Shown here in pieces: positions 13,508 through 21,530 of a DNA stretch of 23,767 nt (its first letter is position 1; the number at the start of each line of letters is the position of its first letter). The notes below the pieces were generated by a model. It did no database searches. It saw only the letters and a program-made list of their open reading frames with translations, and was not told where the DNA came from. The translations under genes and the position numbers were made by a program. Where the stretch lies: positions 47,806 to 71,572 of the forward strand of contig DIWG01000020.1 in assembly GCA_002423465.1 (NCBI GenBank). Reading direction: 5' to 3'. The stretch is from Syntrophaceae bacterium UBA6112. Its GTDB lineage: Bacteria; Desulfobacterota; Syntrophia; Syntrophales; UBA5619.

Positions 13508-13536
13508 TTGCCATTAAAGGGTTTTTGTGTTAGAAG
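13508..13536 (+). promoter_or_regulatory. Possible promoter for the deacetylase-gat operon
   Basis: TTGCCA (13508-13513), 17-nt spacer, TAGAAG (13531-13536). It is 48 nt before the chosen start codon. The -35 is good and the -10 mediocre; it is the best candidate on this strand in the divergent gap. Confidence 0.4.
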
Positions 13537-13584
13537 CGACCCCTATCCGAGGCGATGAGTTCACCCCCAATGGAAGGTGGCCTG

Positions 13585-14640
13585 ATGTCGAAGAACACGG
13601 GGATTGTGAAGGACCGGCGTTATTTGCGGCACGGATCTGAATTCACCCATCCCGAGACCCCCCAGCGTCTCGTTTCGATCTACGAGATGCTCGACAATCC
13701 GGACATGGCCTGGAAGTTCACCGGGATCGATGCACGGCACGCCACGCGTGAAGAACTGGAACGGGTGCATCGCCCCTCCTTCATCGATTTCATCGCCCGG
13801 ACGGAGGGGGAGACAATGACGATGCTCGACCCCGATACGGTGGCCACCGCCGAGACCTATGATACGGCAAGGCTGGCGGCAGGGGGGGTCATGAACGCCA
13901 TTGACAGCGTGGTCTCCGGAGAGACGGACAACGCCTTTGCCCTGATCCGGCCGCCGGGGCACCACGCCCAGGCCGGGGATGCCGCGGGGTTCTGCATCTT
14001 TAACAACATCGCCGTCGGCGCCCGGCATGCCCTGGCACGGTGGAACATGAAACGGATCCTGATCGTCGACTGGGACCTCCACCACGGGAACGGTACCGCG
14101 GAGATCTTTTACGAGGATCGTCAGGTCCTCTACTTTTCGACGCACCAGTCGCCCGCTTACCCGGGAACGGGCGGTCTGGAGGAGACGGGGAAAGGGGCGG
14201 GGCAAGGTTTCACAATCAATGTCCCGTTGCGGCCCGGGGCGGACGACGCATTCTATGTCCGTGTTTTCCGAGAGCTCCTCGGCCCCGTTGCGCGGATGTT
14301 CCGTCCGGAGATCATCCTGGTGTCCGCCGGTTTCGACATCTATATCGGCGATCCGCTGGGGGAAATGAAGGTGACGCCGGAAGGCTTCGCTTGCCTGACC
14401 CGGATTCTCCTCGATCTGGCGGAAGAGTGCTGTGACGGCCGTCTGGTGATCGTCCTCGAGGGCGGCTACAACATCCAGGGGTTGACCAAATCCGTACGGG
14501 CGGTTCTCCTGGAACTCATCGGGGAGACCCAGGTGATGGCGGAGACGTTGAACCGGATGGCCGCGAATACGGATGAATCGTGCAGCCGTCTGATCGGGCG
14601 GGTGCGGGAGAAGTTCCGACCCTTCTGGCCGGTCTTTTAA
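13585..14640 (+). CDS. Histone deacetylase superfamily protein (AcuC/acetylpolyamine-amidohydrolase-like)
   Basis: 351 aa Zn-dependent amidohydrolase of the arginase/deacetylase fold. RPPGHHAQAGDAAGFCIFNN (123-141) holds the catalytic His pair H126-H127. DWDLHHGNGT (162-171) supplies D164 and H166, and SAGFD supplies D251 as the zinc ligands. EGGYN has the transition-state Tyr295. All catalytic residues are therefore intact. Bacterial members deacetylate acetyl-lysines, acetyl-CoA synthetase or acetylpolyamines; the substrate here is unknown. I chose ATG 13585, 7 nt after GGAAGGTGG; ATG 13555 and 13570 are alternatives. gatC follows 13 nt after the stop, so it is probably the first gene of the gat operon. 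Confidence 0.88.
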   Translation: MSKNTGIVKDRRYLRHGSEFTHPETPQRLVSIYEMLDNPDMAWKFTGIDARHATREELERVHRPSFIDFIARTEGETMTMLDPDTVATAETYDTARLAAGGVMNAIDSVVSGETDNAFALIRPPGHHAQAGDAAGFCIFNNIAVGARHALARWNMKRILIVDWDLHHGNGTAEIFYEDRQVLYFSTHQSPAYPGTGGLEETGKGAGQGFTINVPLRPGADDAFYVRVFRELLGPVARMFRPEIILVSAGFDIYIGDPLGEMKVTPEGFACLTRILLDLAEECCDGRLVIVLEGGYNIQGLTKSVRAVLLELIGETQVMAETLNRMAANTDESCSRLIGRVREKFRPFWPVF

Positions 14641-14653
14641 AAGAGGTGATTCG

Positions 14654-14950
14654 TTGGAAAAAATCAAGATCAGCAAAGATGAGGTTACGCACGTGGCCCA
14701 TCTGGCGAGGTTGGAGTTTGGCGAGGCGGAGACGGAAAAATTCACCGCCCAGTTGAACGGCATCCTCCGGTATATGGACAAATTGAACGAGGTCGACACG
14801 AACGGCGTCGAGCCGGTGACCCATGCGATCGCCCGGAAAAATGCCTTCCGGGAGGATGCGGTCAATGCGTCCCTTCCCCCGGAGGCCTCCCTGGCCAACG
14901 CCCCGGAGTCACGGGGGGGGTGCTTTCTGGTCCCGAAGGTGATCGAGTAA
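14654..14950 (+). CDS. gatC: Asp-tRNA(Asn)/Glu-tRNA(Gln) amidotransferase subunit C
   Basis: 98 aa, the small structural subunit that clamps GatA and GatB. The family hallmarks are visible: ISKDEVTHVAHLARLEF near the N-terminus, LNGILRYMDKLNEVDT in the middle, then VEPVTHAI and the LR/FREDAV tail. The start is TTG at 14654, preceded by AAGAGGTGAT at good spacing; no ATG lies in a suitable place. The TAA stop overlaps the gatA ATG by one base (TAATG). Complete and ordinary. Confidence 0.93.
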   Translation: MEKIKISKDEVTHVAHLARLEFGEAETEKFTAQLNGILRYMDKLNEVDTNGVEPVTHAIARKNAFREDAVNASLPPEASLANAPESRGGCFLVPKVIE

Positions 14951-16407
14951 TGGAATTAAACGAGTTGACCATTCACGAACTGCTGGACCGGCTGCGGGCG
15001 GGGGAGACCAGCTCGGCGGAGATTACCGCCTCCGTCTTCGGCCGGATCGACGCCGTTGAAAAAGAGGTCCACGCCTACATCACCCTGATGCGGGAGACGG
15101 CTCTGGCCGAGGCGGAAGCGGCGGACGAACGGATTCGAAAAGGCGAAATGGGCGCGCTGACGGGAATTCCCATTGCGCTGAAGGACATCTTCTGCACGAA
15201 GGGGGTCCGGACGACCTGCGGCTCCCGGATCCTTGAGAACTTCGTTCCGCCCTATGACGCGACCGTCGTCACGAAGCTCCGGGCGGCGGGCGCCGTCTTC
15301 ACCGGCAAGACGAACATGGACGAATTCGCGATGGGTTCCTCCACGGAGAACTCCTTCTTCGGCGCGACGCGGAACCCCTGGGATCGCGATCGGATTCCCG
15401 GCGGCTCCAGCGGTGGCTCCGCGGCGGCGGTGGCCGCCGACGAGTGCATCGCCGCGCTGGGTTCCGACACGGGCGGCTCCATCCGCCAGCCGGCGGCCCT
15501 CTGCGGCGTCGTCGGCCTGAAGCCGACCTACGGCCGGATTTCCCGTTTCGGCCTCGTCGCCTTCGCCTCGTCGCTGGACCAGATCGGCCCCTTCACGAAG
15601 GATGTGGAGGACTGCGCCATCCTGATGAACGTCCTGGCCGGCTACGACCCCAGGGAATCGACCTCGGTGCCGGAGGAGGTCCCCGATTACCGGCGATTCC
15701 TGAGCCAGGGGATCGAGAGCTGGAAAGTCGGGATCCCGAAGGAGTACTTTATCGCCGGGATCGACCCGGAGGTCGAGGCCGCCGTCCGCCGGGCGATCCG
15801 GGTCGTCGAGGGGGCGGGGGCGAAGTGCATCGAGGTCTCGCTTCCCCACACCGAGTATTGTCTTGCGGTCTACTACATCGTTGCCCCGGCGGAGGCTTCT
15901 TCCAACCTCGCCCGCTACGACGGCGTGAAGTACGGCTTCCGCTCCGGGGAAGGGCGCGATCTGCTGGAGATGTACAAAAAGACCCGTGCCGCCGGCTTCG
16001 GCGCCGAGGTGAAGCGGAGGATCATGATCGGCACCTATGCCCTCTCGTCGGGCTATTACGACGCTTACTACAAGAAGGCGTCCCAGGTCCGGGGGCTGAT
16101 CAAGCGGGATTTCGACGAGGCGTTCACGAAGTGCGACGTGATCCTGACCCCCACGACCCCGACGCCGGCCTTCCGGATCGGGGAAAAGACGGACGACCCC
16201 ATGCAGATGTACCTGTCGGACATCCTGACGATTTCCACCAACCTGGCCGGGATCCCGGGGATCTCCGTACCCTGCGGATTCACCGCTGCCGGACTCCCCG
16301 TCGGGGTGCAGTTCCTGGCAGGCCATTTCCAGGAGGGGCGACTGCTCCAGTTCGCCTCGGCCTATGAGAAACACGCCCAGATCGAAAAAAGGAGACCCAC
16401 GTTATAA
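14950..16407 (+). CDS. gatA: Asp-tRNA(Asn)/Glu-tRNA(Gln) amidotransferase subunit A
   Basis: 485 aa amidase-signature enzyme that releases ammonia from glutamine for transamidation of misacylated tRNA. The Ser-cisSer-Lys triad is K78 (PIALKDI), S153 (in GGSSGGS) and S177 (in SDTGGSIRQPA), each one residue below S. aureus GatA numbering. FTGKTNMDEFAMGSS and VGLKPTYGRISRFGL are also family signatures. Start ATG 14950 overlaps the gatC stop; the gatB start overlaps its own stop in the same way, so the three subunits are translationally coupled. The presence of GatCAB implies Asn-tRNA and/or Gln-tRNA are made indirectly. Confidence 0.96.
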   Translation: MELNELTIHELLDRLRAGETSSAEITASVFGRIDAVEKEVHAYITLMRETALAEAEAADERIRKGEMGALTGIPIALKDIFCTKGVRTTCGSRILENFVPPYDATVVTKLRAAGAVFTGKTNMDEFAMGSSTENSFFGATRNPWDRDRIPGGSSGGSAAAVAADECIAALGSDTGGSIRQPAALCGVVGLKPTYGRISRFGLVAFASSLDQIGPFTKDVEDCAILMNVLAGYDPRESTSVPEEVPDYRRFLSQGIESWKVGIPKEYFIAGIDPEVEAAVRRAIRVVEGAGAKCIEVSLPHTEYCLAVYYIVAPAEASSNLARYDGVKYGFRSGEGRDLLEMYKKTRAAGFGAEVKRRIMIGTYALSSGYYDAYYKKASQVRGLIKRDFDEAFTKCDVILTPTTPTPAFRIGEKTDDPMQMYLSDILTISTNLAGIPGISVPCGFTAAGLPVGVQFLAGHFQEGRLLQFASAYEKHAQIEKRRPTL

Positions 16408-17843
16408 TGGAATTCGAACCGGTCATCGGGCTGGAGATCCACGCCCAGCTTCTTACGGATGCCAAGATCTTCTGCGGTTGCTCGGCGAAATTCGGCGCGG
16501 CGCCCAACACCCACACCTGCCCCGTCTGCCTCGGAATGCCCGGGGTGCTGCCGGTGCTCAACCGGAAGGTCGTGGAGTTCATGCTCCGGATGGCCCTGGC
16601 GACCAACTGCCGGATCAACCCCGAGTGCAGCTTCGCCAGGAAGAACTACTTTTACCCCGACCTTCCCAAGGGGTACCAGATTTCCCAGTACGCCGCACCG
16701 CCCGCCGAGCACGGCTGGGTCGAGGTGGAAATCCACGGCGGGAAGAAGCGGATTGGGATCACGCGGATCCACATGGAAGAGGACGCGGGGAAGCTGATGC
16801 ACGACGAGCGCAATCCCGTAAGCATGGTCGATCTGAACCGGACGGGGGTGCCGCTTATCGAAATCGTCAGCGAGCCGGACATCCGGAGCGCCGAGGAGGC
16901 CGCGGCCTACCTCCGGCGTCTCCACGAGACCCTCGTCTATCTCGGGATCTGCGACGGCAACATGGAGGAGGGGAGCTTCCGCTGCGACGCGAACGTCTCG
17001 CTGCGGCCCCGGGGGACCGAGCCCTTCGGGACGCGGGCGGAGCTGAAGAACATGAACTCCTTCCGGAACGTCCAGCGGGCCCTCGAATACGAAATCAAGC
17101 GCCAGCAGTACGTTCTGGAGGGCGGCGGCGAGGTGGTCCAGGAGACGCGCCTCTGGGACGACACGGCGGGCGTCACCCAATCGATGCGGGGCAAGGAAGA
17201 GGCGCACGACTACCGCTACTTCCCCGATCCGGATCTGGTTCCCGTCGTGATCGACGACGCCTGGATCGAGGAGGTCCGGAAGACCCTGCCCGAACTGCCG
17301 CTGGAGAAGCGGGAGCGGTTCGTCCGGGATTATCAGCTTTCCGCCTATGACGCGGGGGTTCTCACCACGAGCCGCGCCCTGGCGGACTACTACGAAGAGG
17401 TGGTCAAACTCTCCGGGCAGCCGAAGATCGCGGCAAACTGGGTCATGGGCGACATCCTGCGGTTTTTGAACGAGGATAAGAAGGATATCCGGGAGTGCCC
17501 CATTGCGCCTTCCTCCCTTGCCGGGATGATCCGCCTCATCCAGGAGGGGGCGATCAGCGGGAAGATGGCCAAGGAGGTCGTCGAGGCGATGTACAAAACC
17601 GGCAAGACGCCGCAGGCGATCATCGAAGAGCAGGGCCTCGTCCAGATCACCGACGAGGAGGCCCTGGCCAAGACGATTGCCGAGGTCATCGGGAAAAATC
17701 CTGTTCAGGTTGAGCAGTACCGGGCCGGGAGGGAGAAGGTGTTCGGCTTCTTCGTCGGCCAGGCAATGAAGGCGACGCAGGGGAAGGCCAACCCCCAGCT
17801 CATCAACGACCTGTTGAAAAAGATGCTGGCTCCCGACACATAA
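16407..17843 (+). CDS. gatB: Asp-tRNA(Asn)/Glu-tRNA(Gln) amidotransferase subunit B
   Basis: 478 aa tRNA-binding and kinase subunit that phosphorylates the misacylated Glu/Asp and passes it ammonia from GatA. EFEPVIGLEIHAQLLTDAK opens the protein. The zinc cysteines C23, C25, C38 and C41 lie in FCGC and CPVCLGMPG. NRTGVPLIEIVSEPD, SFRCDANVSLRP and ELKNMNSFRNVQRALEYE are family signatures. The C-terminal YqeY-like tail domain includes KIAANWVMGDILRFLNE and the end GKANPQLINDLLKKML. Length is normal. It starts one base within the gatA stop, with AAAGGAG about 12 nt upstream. Confidence 0.96.
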   Translation: MEFEPVIGLEIHAQLLTDAKIFCGCSAKFGAAPNTHTCPVCLGMPGVLPVLNRKVVEFMLRMALATNCRINPECSFARKNYFYPDLPKGYQISQYAAPPAEHGWVEVEIHGGKKRIGITRIHMEEDAGKLMHDERNPVSMVDLNRTGVPLIEIVSEPDIRSAEEAAAYLRRLHETLVYLGICDGNMEEGSFRCDANVSLRPRGTEPFGTRAELKNMNSFRNVQRALEYEIKRQQYVLEGGGEVVQETRLWDDTAGVTQSMRGKEEAHDYRYFPDPDLVPVVIDDAWIEEVRKTLPELPLEKRERFVRDYQLSAYDAGVLTTSRALADYYEEVVKLSGQPKIAANWVMGDILRFLNEDKKDIRECPIAPSSLAGMIRLIQEGAISGKMAKEVVEAMYKTGKTPQAIIEEQGLVQITDEEALAKTIAEVIGKNPVQVEQYRAGREKVFGFFVGQAMKATQGKANPQLINDLLKKMLAPDT

Positions 17844-17886
17844 CGAACGGAATTCCACACAGGAATACGATTTGTCGAAAGGCTTC

Positions 17887-17991
17887 ATGGATATCCGCTT
17901 TCGTGAGAATAACCAGGATGTTGAGAAGGTTGAAGCGGAGAGAGTGAACCCCACCTCACGCCTTGTTGATGAGCCGTCAGGGAAAATATGA
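17887..17991 (+). CDS. Candidate small ORF coupled to mtnA
   Basis: 34-codon ORF in the 144-nt gatB-mtnA gap. The start has AAAGG 4-5 nt upstream, and the TGA stop overlaps the mtnA ATG as ATGA, the layout of translational coupling used elsewhere in this window. The predicted peptide is charged, mostly helical-looking (ENNQDVEKVEAERVNP), and not recognised. It may be a real small protein or a short ORF feeding ribosomes into mtnA; chance is also possible. Confidence 0.35.
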   Translation: MDIRFRENNQDVEKVEAERVNPTSRLVDEPSGKI

Positions 17992-19088
17992 TCCGAACCC
18001 TATTCTGGAAAGACGACGCCGTCGTCATGATCGATCAGCGGGCTCTGCCGCTCACGGAGCGGTATGTGACCTGCACGGACTACCGTCAGGTCGTCGCGGC
18101 GATCAACGACCTGACGGTCCGCGGCGCCCCGGCGATCGGCGTTGCCGCGGCGATGGGGATTGCCCTGGGCGCCCTCCGCATCGATGTGGATACACCTGAA
18201 GCTTTCAGGGAAGCCTTCTTCGCGATCTGTGCGCAGTTCGCGGCCACGCGCCCGACCGCTCGGAACCTCTTCTGGGCGATCGAACGGATGAAGCGCCGCT
18301 TCGAGGCAAACCCTGCCGGCGAATCGGGACAGGCGGCGAAAGGTACGAAAGATGATCCCTGGCGTCCTCTTCGGGAGTCTCTGATCGCCGAGGCCGTCCG
18401 AATCTGCGAAGAGGATATTGCCGTCAACCACCGTCTCGGCACGAACGGCCAGGACCTGATCCCTGACGGCGCCCGGATCCTGACACACTGCAACGCCGGG
18501 GCGCTGGCCACCGCCGGTTACGGGACGGCCCTGGGCGTCATCCGCGCTGCCCGGGAGAATGGGAAAAAACTCCATGTTTACGCGGATGAAACACGGCCGG
18601 TGCTCCAGGGGGCGAGGCTGACCGCCTGGGAACTTGTGCGGGAGGGGATCCCCTGCACGCTGATTGCGGACAACATGGCGGGTTTCCTCATGCGGCAGGA
18701 GAAAATCGATCTGGTCATCGTTGGGGCGGACCGGATCGCCGGAAACGGCGACACGGCGAACAAGATTGGAACTTACGGCCTTGCGGTTTTGGCGCGGGCG
18801 CACGGGATTCCGTTCTATGTCGCGGCGCCCCTCTCGACAATCGATCCGGCGCTGCCGGACGGCAGGGCGATCCCGATCGAGGAGCGAAACCCGGATGAGG
18901 TGACCCATTGCGGCGGCGTCCGGACCGCCCCGGACGGGGTGTTGGTCTGGAATCCCGCCTTTGATGTGACGCCGAACGGTCTGATTGCGGCGATTGTCAC
19001 CGAGGCGGGCGTGATCCGGCCCCCCTTCGCGGCAGGAATCTTAGGGGTTACGGGGCATCTCCCGGATACGGAAAGCGGCGGGGCGTAA
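17988..19088 (+). CDS. mtnA: Methylthioribose-1-phosphate isomerase
   Basis: 366 aa, aIF2B/MtnA family. Isomerises 5-methylthioribose 1-phosphate to the ribulose form in methionine salvage. The catalytic Cys168 lies in LTHCNAGALATAGYGTALG and the catalytic Asp248 in GADRIAGNGDTANKIGTYGL. TVRGAPAIGVAAAMG (43-57) is the substrate-binding motif. A somewhat loose linker (residues 107-128, rich in Gly/Lys) separates the N-terminal helical domain. Start ATG 17988 follows CAGGG. No other salvage gene is adjacent, so its partners must lie elsewhere or be bypassed, as in organisms that use MtnA in alternative 5'-deoxynucleoside routes. Closely related ribose-1,5-bisphosphate isomerases are less likely given the motifs. 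Confidence 0.9.
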   Translation: MIRTLFWKDDAVVMIDQRALPLTERYVTCTDYRQVVAAINDLTVRGAPAIGVAAAMGIALGALRIDVDTPEAFREAFFAICAQFAATRPTARNLFWAIERMKRRFEANPAGESGQAAKGTKDDPWRPLRESLIAEAVRICEEDIAVNHRLGTNGQDLIPDGARILTHCNAGALATAGYGTALGVIRAARENGKKLHVYADETRPVLQGARLTAWELVREGIPCTLIADNMAGFLMRQEKIDLVIVGADRIAGNGDTANKIGTYGLAVLARAHGIPFYVAAPLSTIDPALPDGRAIPIEERNPDEVTHCGGVRTAPDGVLVWNPAFDVTPNGLIAAIVTEAGVIRPPFAAGILGVTGHLPDTESGGA

Positions 19089-19146
19089 GAATGGAAGAGG
19101 GGTATCACGAAAAGTTGGCGGGAAGATCAGCCGTTAAGGAGGGGTT

Positions 19147-20103
19147 ATGAACATCCGTTTCTGGGGAACGCGAGGTTCGCTGCCCGCGTCGATGACGGCG
19201 CGGCAGATCCGCGAGAAGATCTCCCGGGCCATTCGGGCATCCCGATCCTGGAATCTCGCAAACGATGGGTGGATCGAGACCTTTATCGATCGGGAGCTTC
19301 CTTTTGCCCTCCGGGGGGGCTATGGGGGCAATACCTCCTGTGTTGAAATCGGCGGGGGCGAGGGTTACGTTCTCTGCGATGCGGGGACGGGCATCCGGGA
19401 TTTCGGCAATGACTTTATGCGTTCCGGGAAAGGCGGTTCGCCCGCCGTCTTTCATCTTTTCCTGTCGCACCTCCACTGGGACCACATCCAGGGTTTTCCA
19501 TTCTTCACCCCGGCCTTTCTTCCCAATCAGGAGATCCACATTTACGGCGGTCATGCGGAGATCGAACAGGCATTCGACACTCAGCAATCGGCGCCTTTCT
19601 TTCCGGTTCCCTTCCGCGCCCTGGGGGCGAAGATTGTTTTCCATACCCTCAATCCGGAGCAGCCGTATGCGATCGCCGGATTTTCCGTCCTGATGTTCCG
19701 CCAGAAACATCCGGGGGGCTCCTATGGGTACAGCTTCATCCGGGATGGGAAGAAGATCGTCTATTCGACTGATATGGAGCACGGGGTGGAAGTGGGGGAA
19801 GAAGATTACCCCTTCATCGATCTCTTCCGGGATGCAGACCTGCTCATCTTCGATGCCCAGTACCCGCTGGCGGATGCCATCGGCACGAAGGAAACCTGGG
19901 GCCACTCCAGCAATCTCCTCGGCGTCGAACTCGCAGTCCGCGCCGGGGTAAAGCGTCTCTGTCTCTTCCACAACGAGCCGACGTCGGGGGATGAGGCCCT
20001 GGATCGGTTTCTCGCCGAAACACGCGACTACCTGAAGATCCATGACCCATCCTCTCCGCTCCGGATCGAGCTTGCGTATGACGGCCTGGAGATTGTGCTG
20101 TGA
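19147..20103 (+). CDS. Metallo-beta-lactamase-fold hydrolase
   Basis: 318 aa. The RNase Z/PhnP-like group opening FWGTRGSLP (5-13) and GGNTSCVEI precede the metal motif H108-L-H110-W-D112-H113. Later candidates for metal binding are the His in KHPGGSYG, the Asp in YSTDMEH and the His in LFHNEP. Members of this branch include phosphodiesterases and uncharacterised two-component-linked proteins; the substrate here is unknown. An inserted helical segment (about residues 15-50) between strands 1 and 2 is larger than usual for the group. ATG 19147 has TAAGGAGG upstream. The stop overlaps the next gene's GTG start (GTGA), so the hydrolase pair is probably coexpressed. Confidence 0.85.
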   Translation: MNIRFWGTRGSLPASMTARQIREKISRAIRASRSWNLANDGWIETFIDRELPFALRGGYGGNTSCVEIGGGEGYVLCDAGTGIRDFGNDFMRSGKGGSPAVFHLFLSHLHWDHIQGFPFFTPAFLPNQEIHIYGGHAEIEQAFDTQQSAPFFPVPFRALGAKIVFHTLNPEQPYAIAGFSVLMFRQKHPGGSYGYSFIRDGKKIVYSTDMEHGVEVGEEDYPFIDLFRDADLLIFDAQYPLADAIGTKETWGHSSNLLGVELAVRAGVKRLCLFHNEPTSGDEALDRFLAETRDYLKIHDPSSPLRIELAYDGLEIVL

Positions 20104-20738
20104 AAGAGAGGGATCTGTTTCTGTTCGACTTTGACGGCGTCCTTGCGGACTCGCTGGACCTCTACGCGGAGGCGGTGGCGCGTTGCCTGGAGCGGATCGG
20201 GACTCCGATCGTGAAGGACCGGGAGGATTACCTGGCGCTTTTCGAGGGTAATTTCTACGAGTCGATGGCGTCCCGGGGGGTGGACCTTGCCGCCTTTGTC
20301 CGGGCGGCGAAGGAGATCATGCCCGGGATCGACTACGATTCCATGCGCCCCTACGAAGGCCTCATCCCCGTTCTGGAATCCCTGAAGAAGGACCATCTGC
20401 TCGCGGTCATTTCCTCCAACGGTTCGAAGACCATCCGTAAAATGCTCGCCCGGTTCGGATTCGACCCCTATTTCGAGGAGGTCTTCGGCTCCGATTTCCG
20501 GGTCAGCAAGAAGGAGAAGATCGACCACGCCCTTGCGAAATATGGGATTCCCCCGCAAAGAACCTTCTACATCGGCGATACAACAGGGGATATTGTGGAG
20601 GCCCGGGCCGCCGGGGTCCGGACGGTGGCCGTCACATGGGGCTGGCACGATCGGGAAAGGCTCGCCGCTTCCCGGCCTGATTTTCTCGTTGACACGCCGG
20701 AGGGGCTGCTTCGTATAGGGTCAGGTCTTGGGATTTGA
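20100..20738 (+). CDS. HAD-superfamily phosphatase (phosphoglycolate phosphatase-like)
   Basis: 212 aa. HAD motif I is DFDGVLADS (10-18, nucleophile D10 and acid D12). Motif II is VISSNGS, motif III the Lys in SKKEKIDHA, and motif IV YIGDTTGDIVEARAAG. The cap is a small helical insert after motif I (about 20-85), as in Gph/beta-phosphoglucomutase-like enzymes. Substrate unknown. The GTG start overlaps the stop of the metallo-hydrolase. The last seven or so codons (IGSGLGI) are read from a repeat element beginning at 20717, so the natural C-terminus may have been altered by its insertion. Confidence 0.85.
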   Translation: MKERDLFLFDFDGVLADSLDLYAEAVARCLERIGTPIVKDREDYLALFEGNFYESMASRGVDLAAFVRAAKEIMPGIDYDSMRPYEGLIPVLESLKKDHLLAVISSNGSKTIRKMLARFGFDPYFEEVFGSDFRVSKKEKIDHALAKYGIPPQRTFYIGDTTGDIVEARAAGVRTVAVTWGWHDRERLAASRPDFLVDTPEGLLRIGSGLGI

Positions 20739-20778
20739 ATTGAGAAGCAGCGTATGCGATAAAGCATGACCAGACCCT
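20717..20778. repeat. GGTCAGGTCTTG-type hairpin repeat on the HAD gene 3' end
   Basis: AGGGTCAGGTC (20717-20727) and GACCAGACCCT (20768-20778) are inverted copies with one mismatch. The element supplies the last codons and the stop of the HAD gene. It resembles REP-type repeats seen dispersed in many proteobacterial genomes. Confidence 0.65.
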
Positions 20779-20780
20779 TA

Positions 20781-20836
20781 AAAAGAGGGGACATCCCGAT
20801 TGTTCGCTAAAAAATCGGAAGATAGTCCCCCTTTTC
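20781..20836. repeat. GGGGACA hairpin repeat between convergent genes
   Basis: AAAAGAGGGGACATCCCGAT on the left and ATCGG...AGTCCCCCTTTT on the right form an imperfect hairpin. It lies directly after the preceding repeat and ends 2 nt before the stop of the FmdB-type gene on the - strand. It may act as a bidirectional terminator, as the right arm ends in T-run/A-run on either strand. Confidence 0.6.
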
Positions 20837-20837
20837 C

Positions 20838-21326
20838 TTAGAGGTCGTAGAGGGTTTCATCCACGCGGGGCTTCGGCTTCCGGCTCCCCCTCGTTCCTTT
20901 TCCCCCGATGAGAAAAGGCTCTTCCCCCTCGAGCAGGTCGCCCATCTCCGCCTCGATCCGATCGGGGTCTTCCCCCTTTTCCAGACGGCTCAGGGCCTCC
21001 TCCATTCCGGAACCGAGGGAAAGTCCGGTCGCATCGGTCAATTTCCGCATGAGTTGCGCGGCCTGACGCGGGTCATCCTCGCTGATTTTCTCCGCCTCTC
21101 CGGCAAGCATCGCCATCGCCTTTTCCATCTTCGTCTCGTCGATGGGGGGCATATCGTCGCCGGCCGGTTCCTCTTTCCCCCGGGAAACCTTTGCGAAGAT
21201 CGACATCTGCCGTTTCAGCGAGCGCCGGCATTCCGGGCAGGCGGGAATCTTCGTTGTGTTCACCCCTTGCGAGAAAAAGCTGAAAACGGTGTTGCAGGAA
21301 TTACAATAGAATTCGTAGATGGGCAT
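20838..21326 (-). CDS. FmdB-family zinc-ribbon protein with long acidic tail
   Basis: 162 aa. Residues 1-42 form the FmdB/putative regulatory zinc ribbon: MPIYEFYCNSC with C8-x-x-C11 and ACPEC with C30-x-x-C33. Typical members are 70-110 aa; this one has an extra roughly 110-residue tail, rich in Glu/Asp, including KMEKAMAMLAGEAEKISEDD, then RQAAQLMRKLTDATGL and a basic end (KGTRGSRKPKPR). Function is unknown; members are often called regulatory proteins without proof. ATG 21326 follows AGAGGT. It is not obviously linked to its neighbours; the MFS gene upstream on the same strand is separated by about 200 nt holding a repeat. Confidence 0.8.
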   Translation of the reverse strand: MPIYEFYCNSCNTVFSFFSQGVNTTKIPACPECRRSLKRQMSIFAKVSRGKEEPAGDDMPPIDETKMEKAMAMLAGEAEKISEDDPRQAAQLMRKLTDATGLSLGSGMEEALSRLEKGEDPDRIEAEMGDLLEGEEPFLIGGKGTRGSRKPKPRVDETLYDL

Positions 21327-21408
21327 AGGTTACCTCTTCCTCCTTGCCGATATTTTAATCCAGTGCCTTGAAAACATCAAGGGGAACGCGACGGCTTCAT
21401 GCACCGAA

Positions 21409-21530
21409 ACCTTTGAAAATCTACCGAAACTTGGGAATTCGTCATTCCTGCGGAAGCAGGAATCCAGTCCTTTTAAGACCTTCTGGATTCCCGCTTCCGC
21501 GGGAATGACAAAGTGGGGGTTTTTCAAGGT
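21409..21530. repeat. MITE-like GTCATTCC...GGAATGAC inverted repeat
   Basis: Two 27-nt inverted arms, 21441-21467 and 21483-21509, begin GTCATTCC and end in AATCCAG and the reverse. Each arm is itself a perfect 8-bp hairpin (ATTCCTGC/GCAGGAAT and ATTCCCGC/GCGGGAAT). The only differences between arms are paired changes that keep both hairpins. Outer ends ACCTTTGAAAA and TTTTTCAAGGT suggest terminal inverted repeats of a roughly 120-bp element. It supplies the stop codon of the MFS gene (21524-21526, - strand). Confidence 0.75.

Noticed and set aside
17850..17870. Stretch resembling a cloning-vector lac leader (AATTCCACACAGGAA)
   Set aside because: Only a short match, without the operator or flanking vector sequence, and it lies within a continuous natural operon.
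14956..17954. Long - strand open frames opposite gatA and gatB
   Set aside because: Both sense genes have full-length family motifs; the antisense translations have none.
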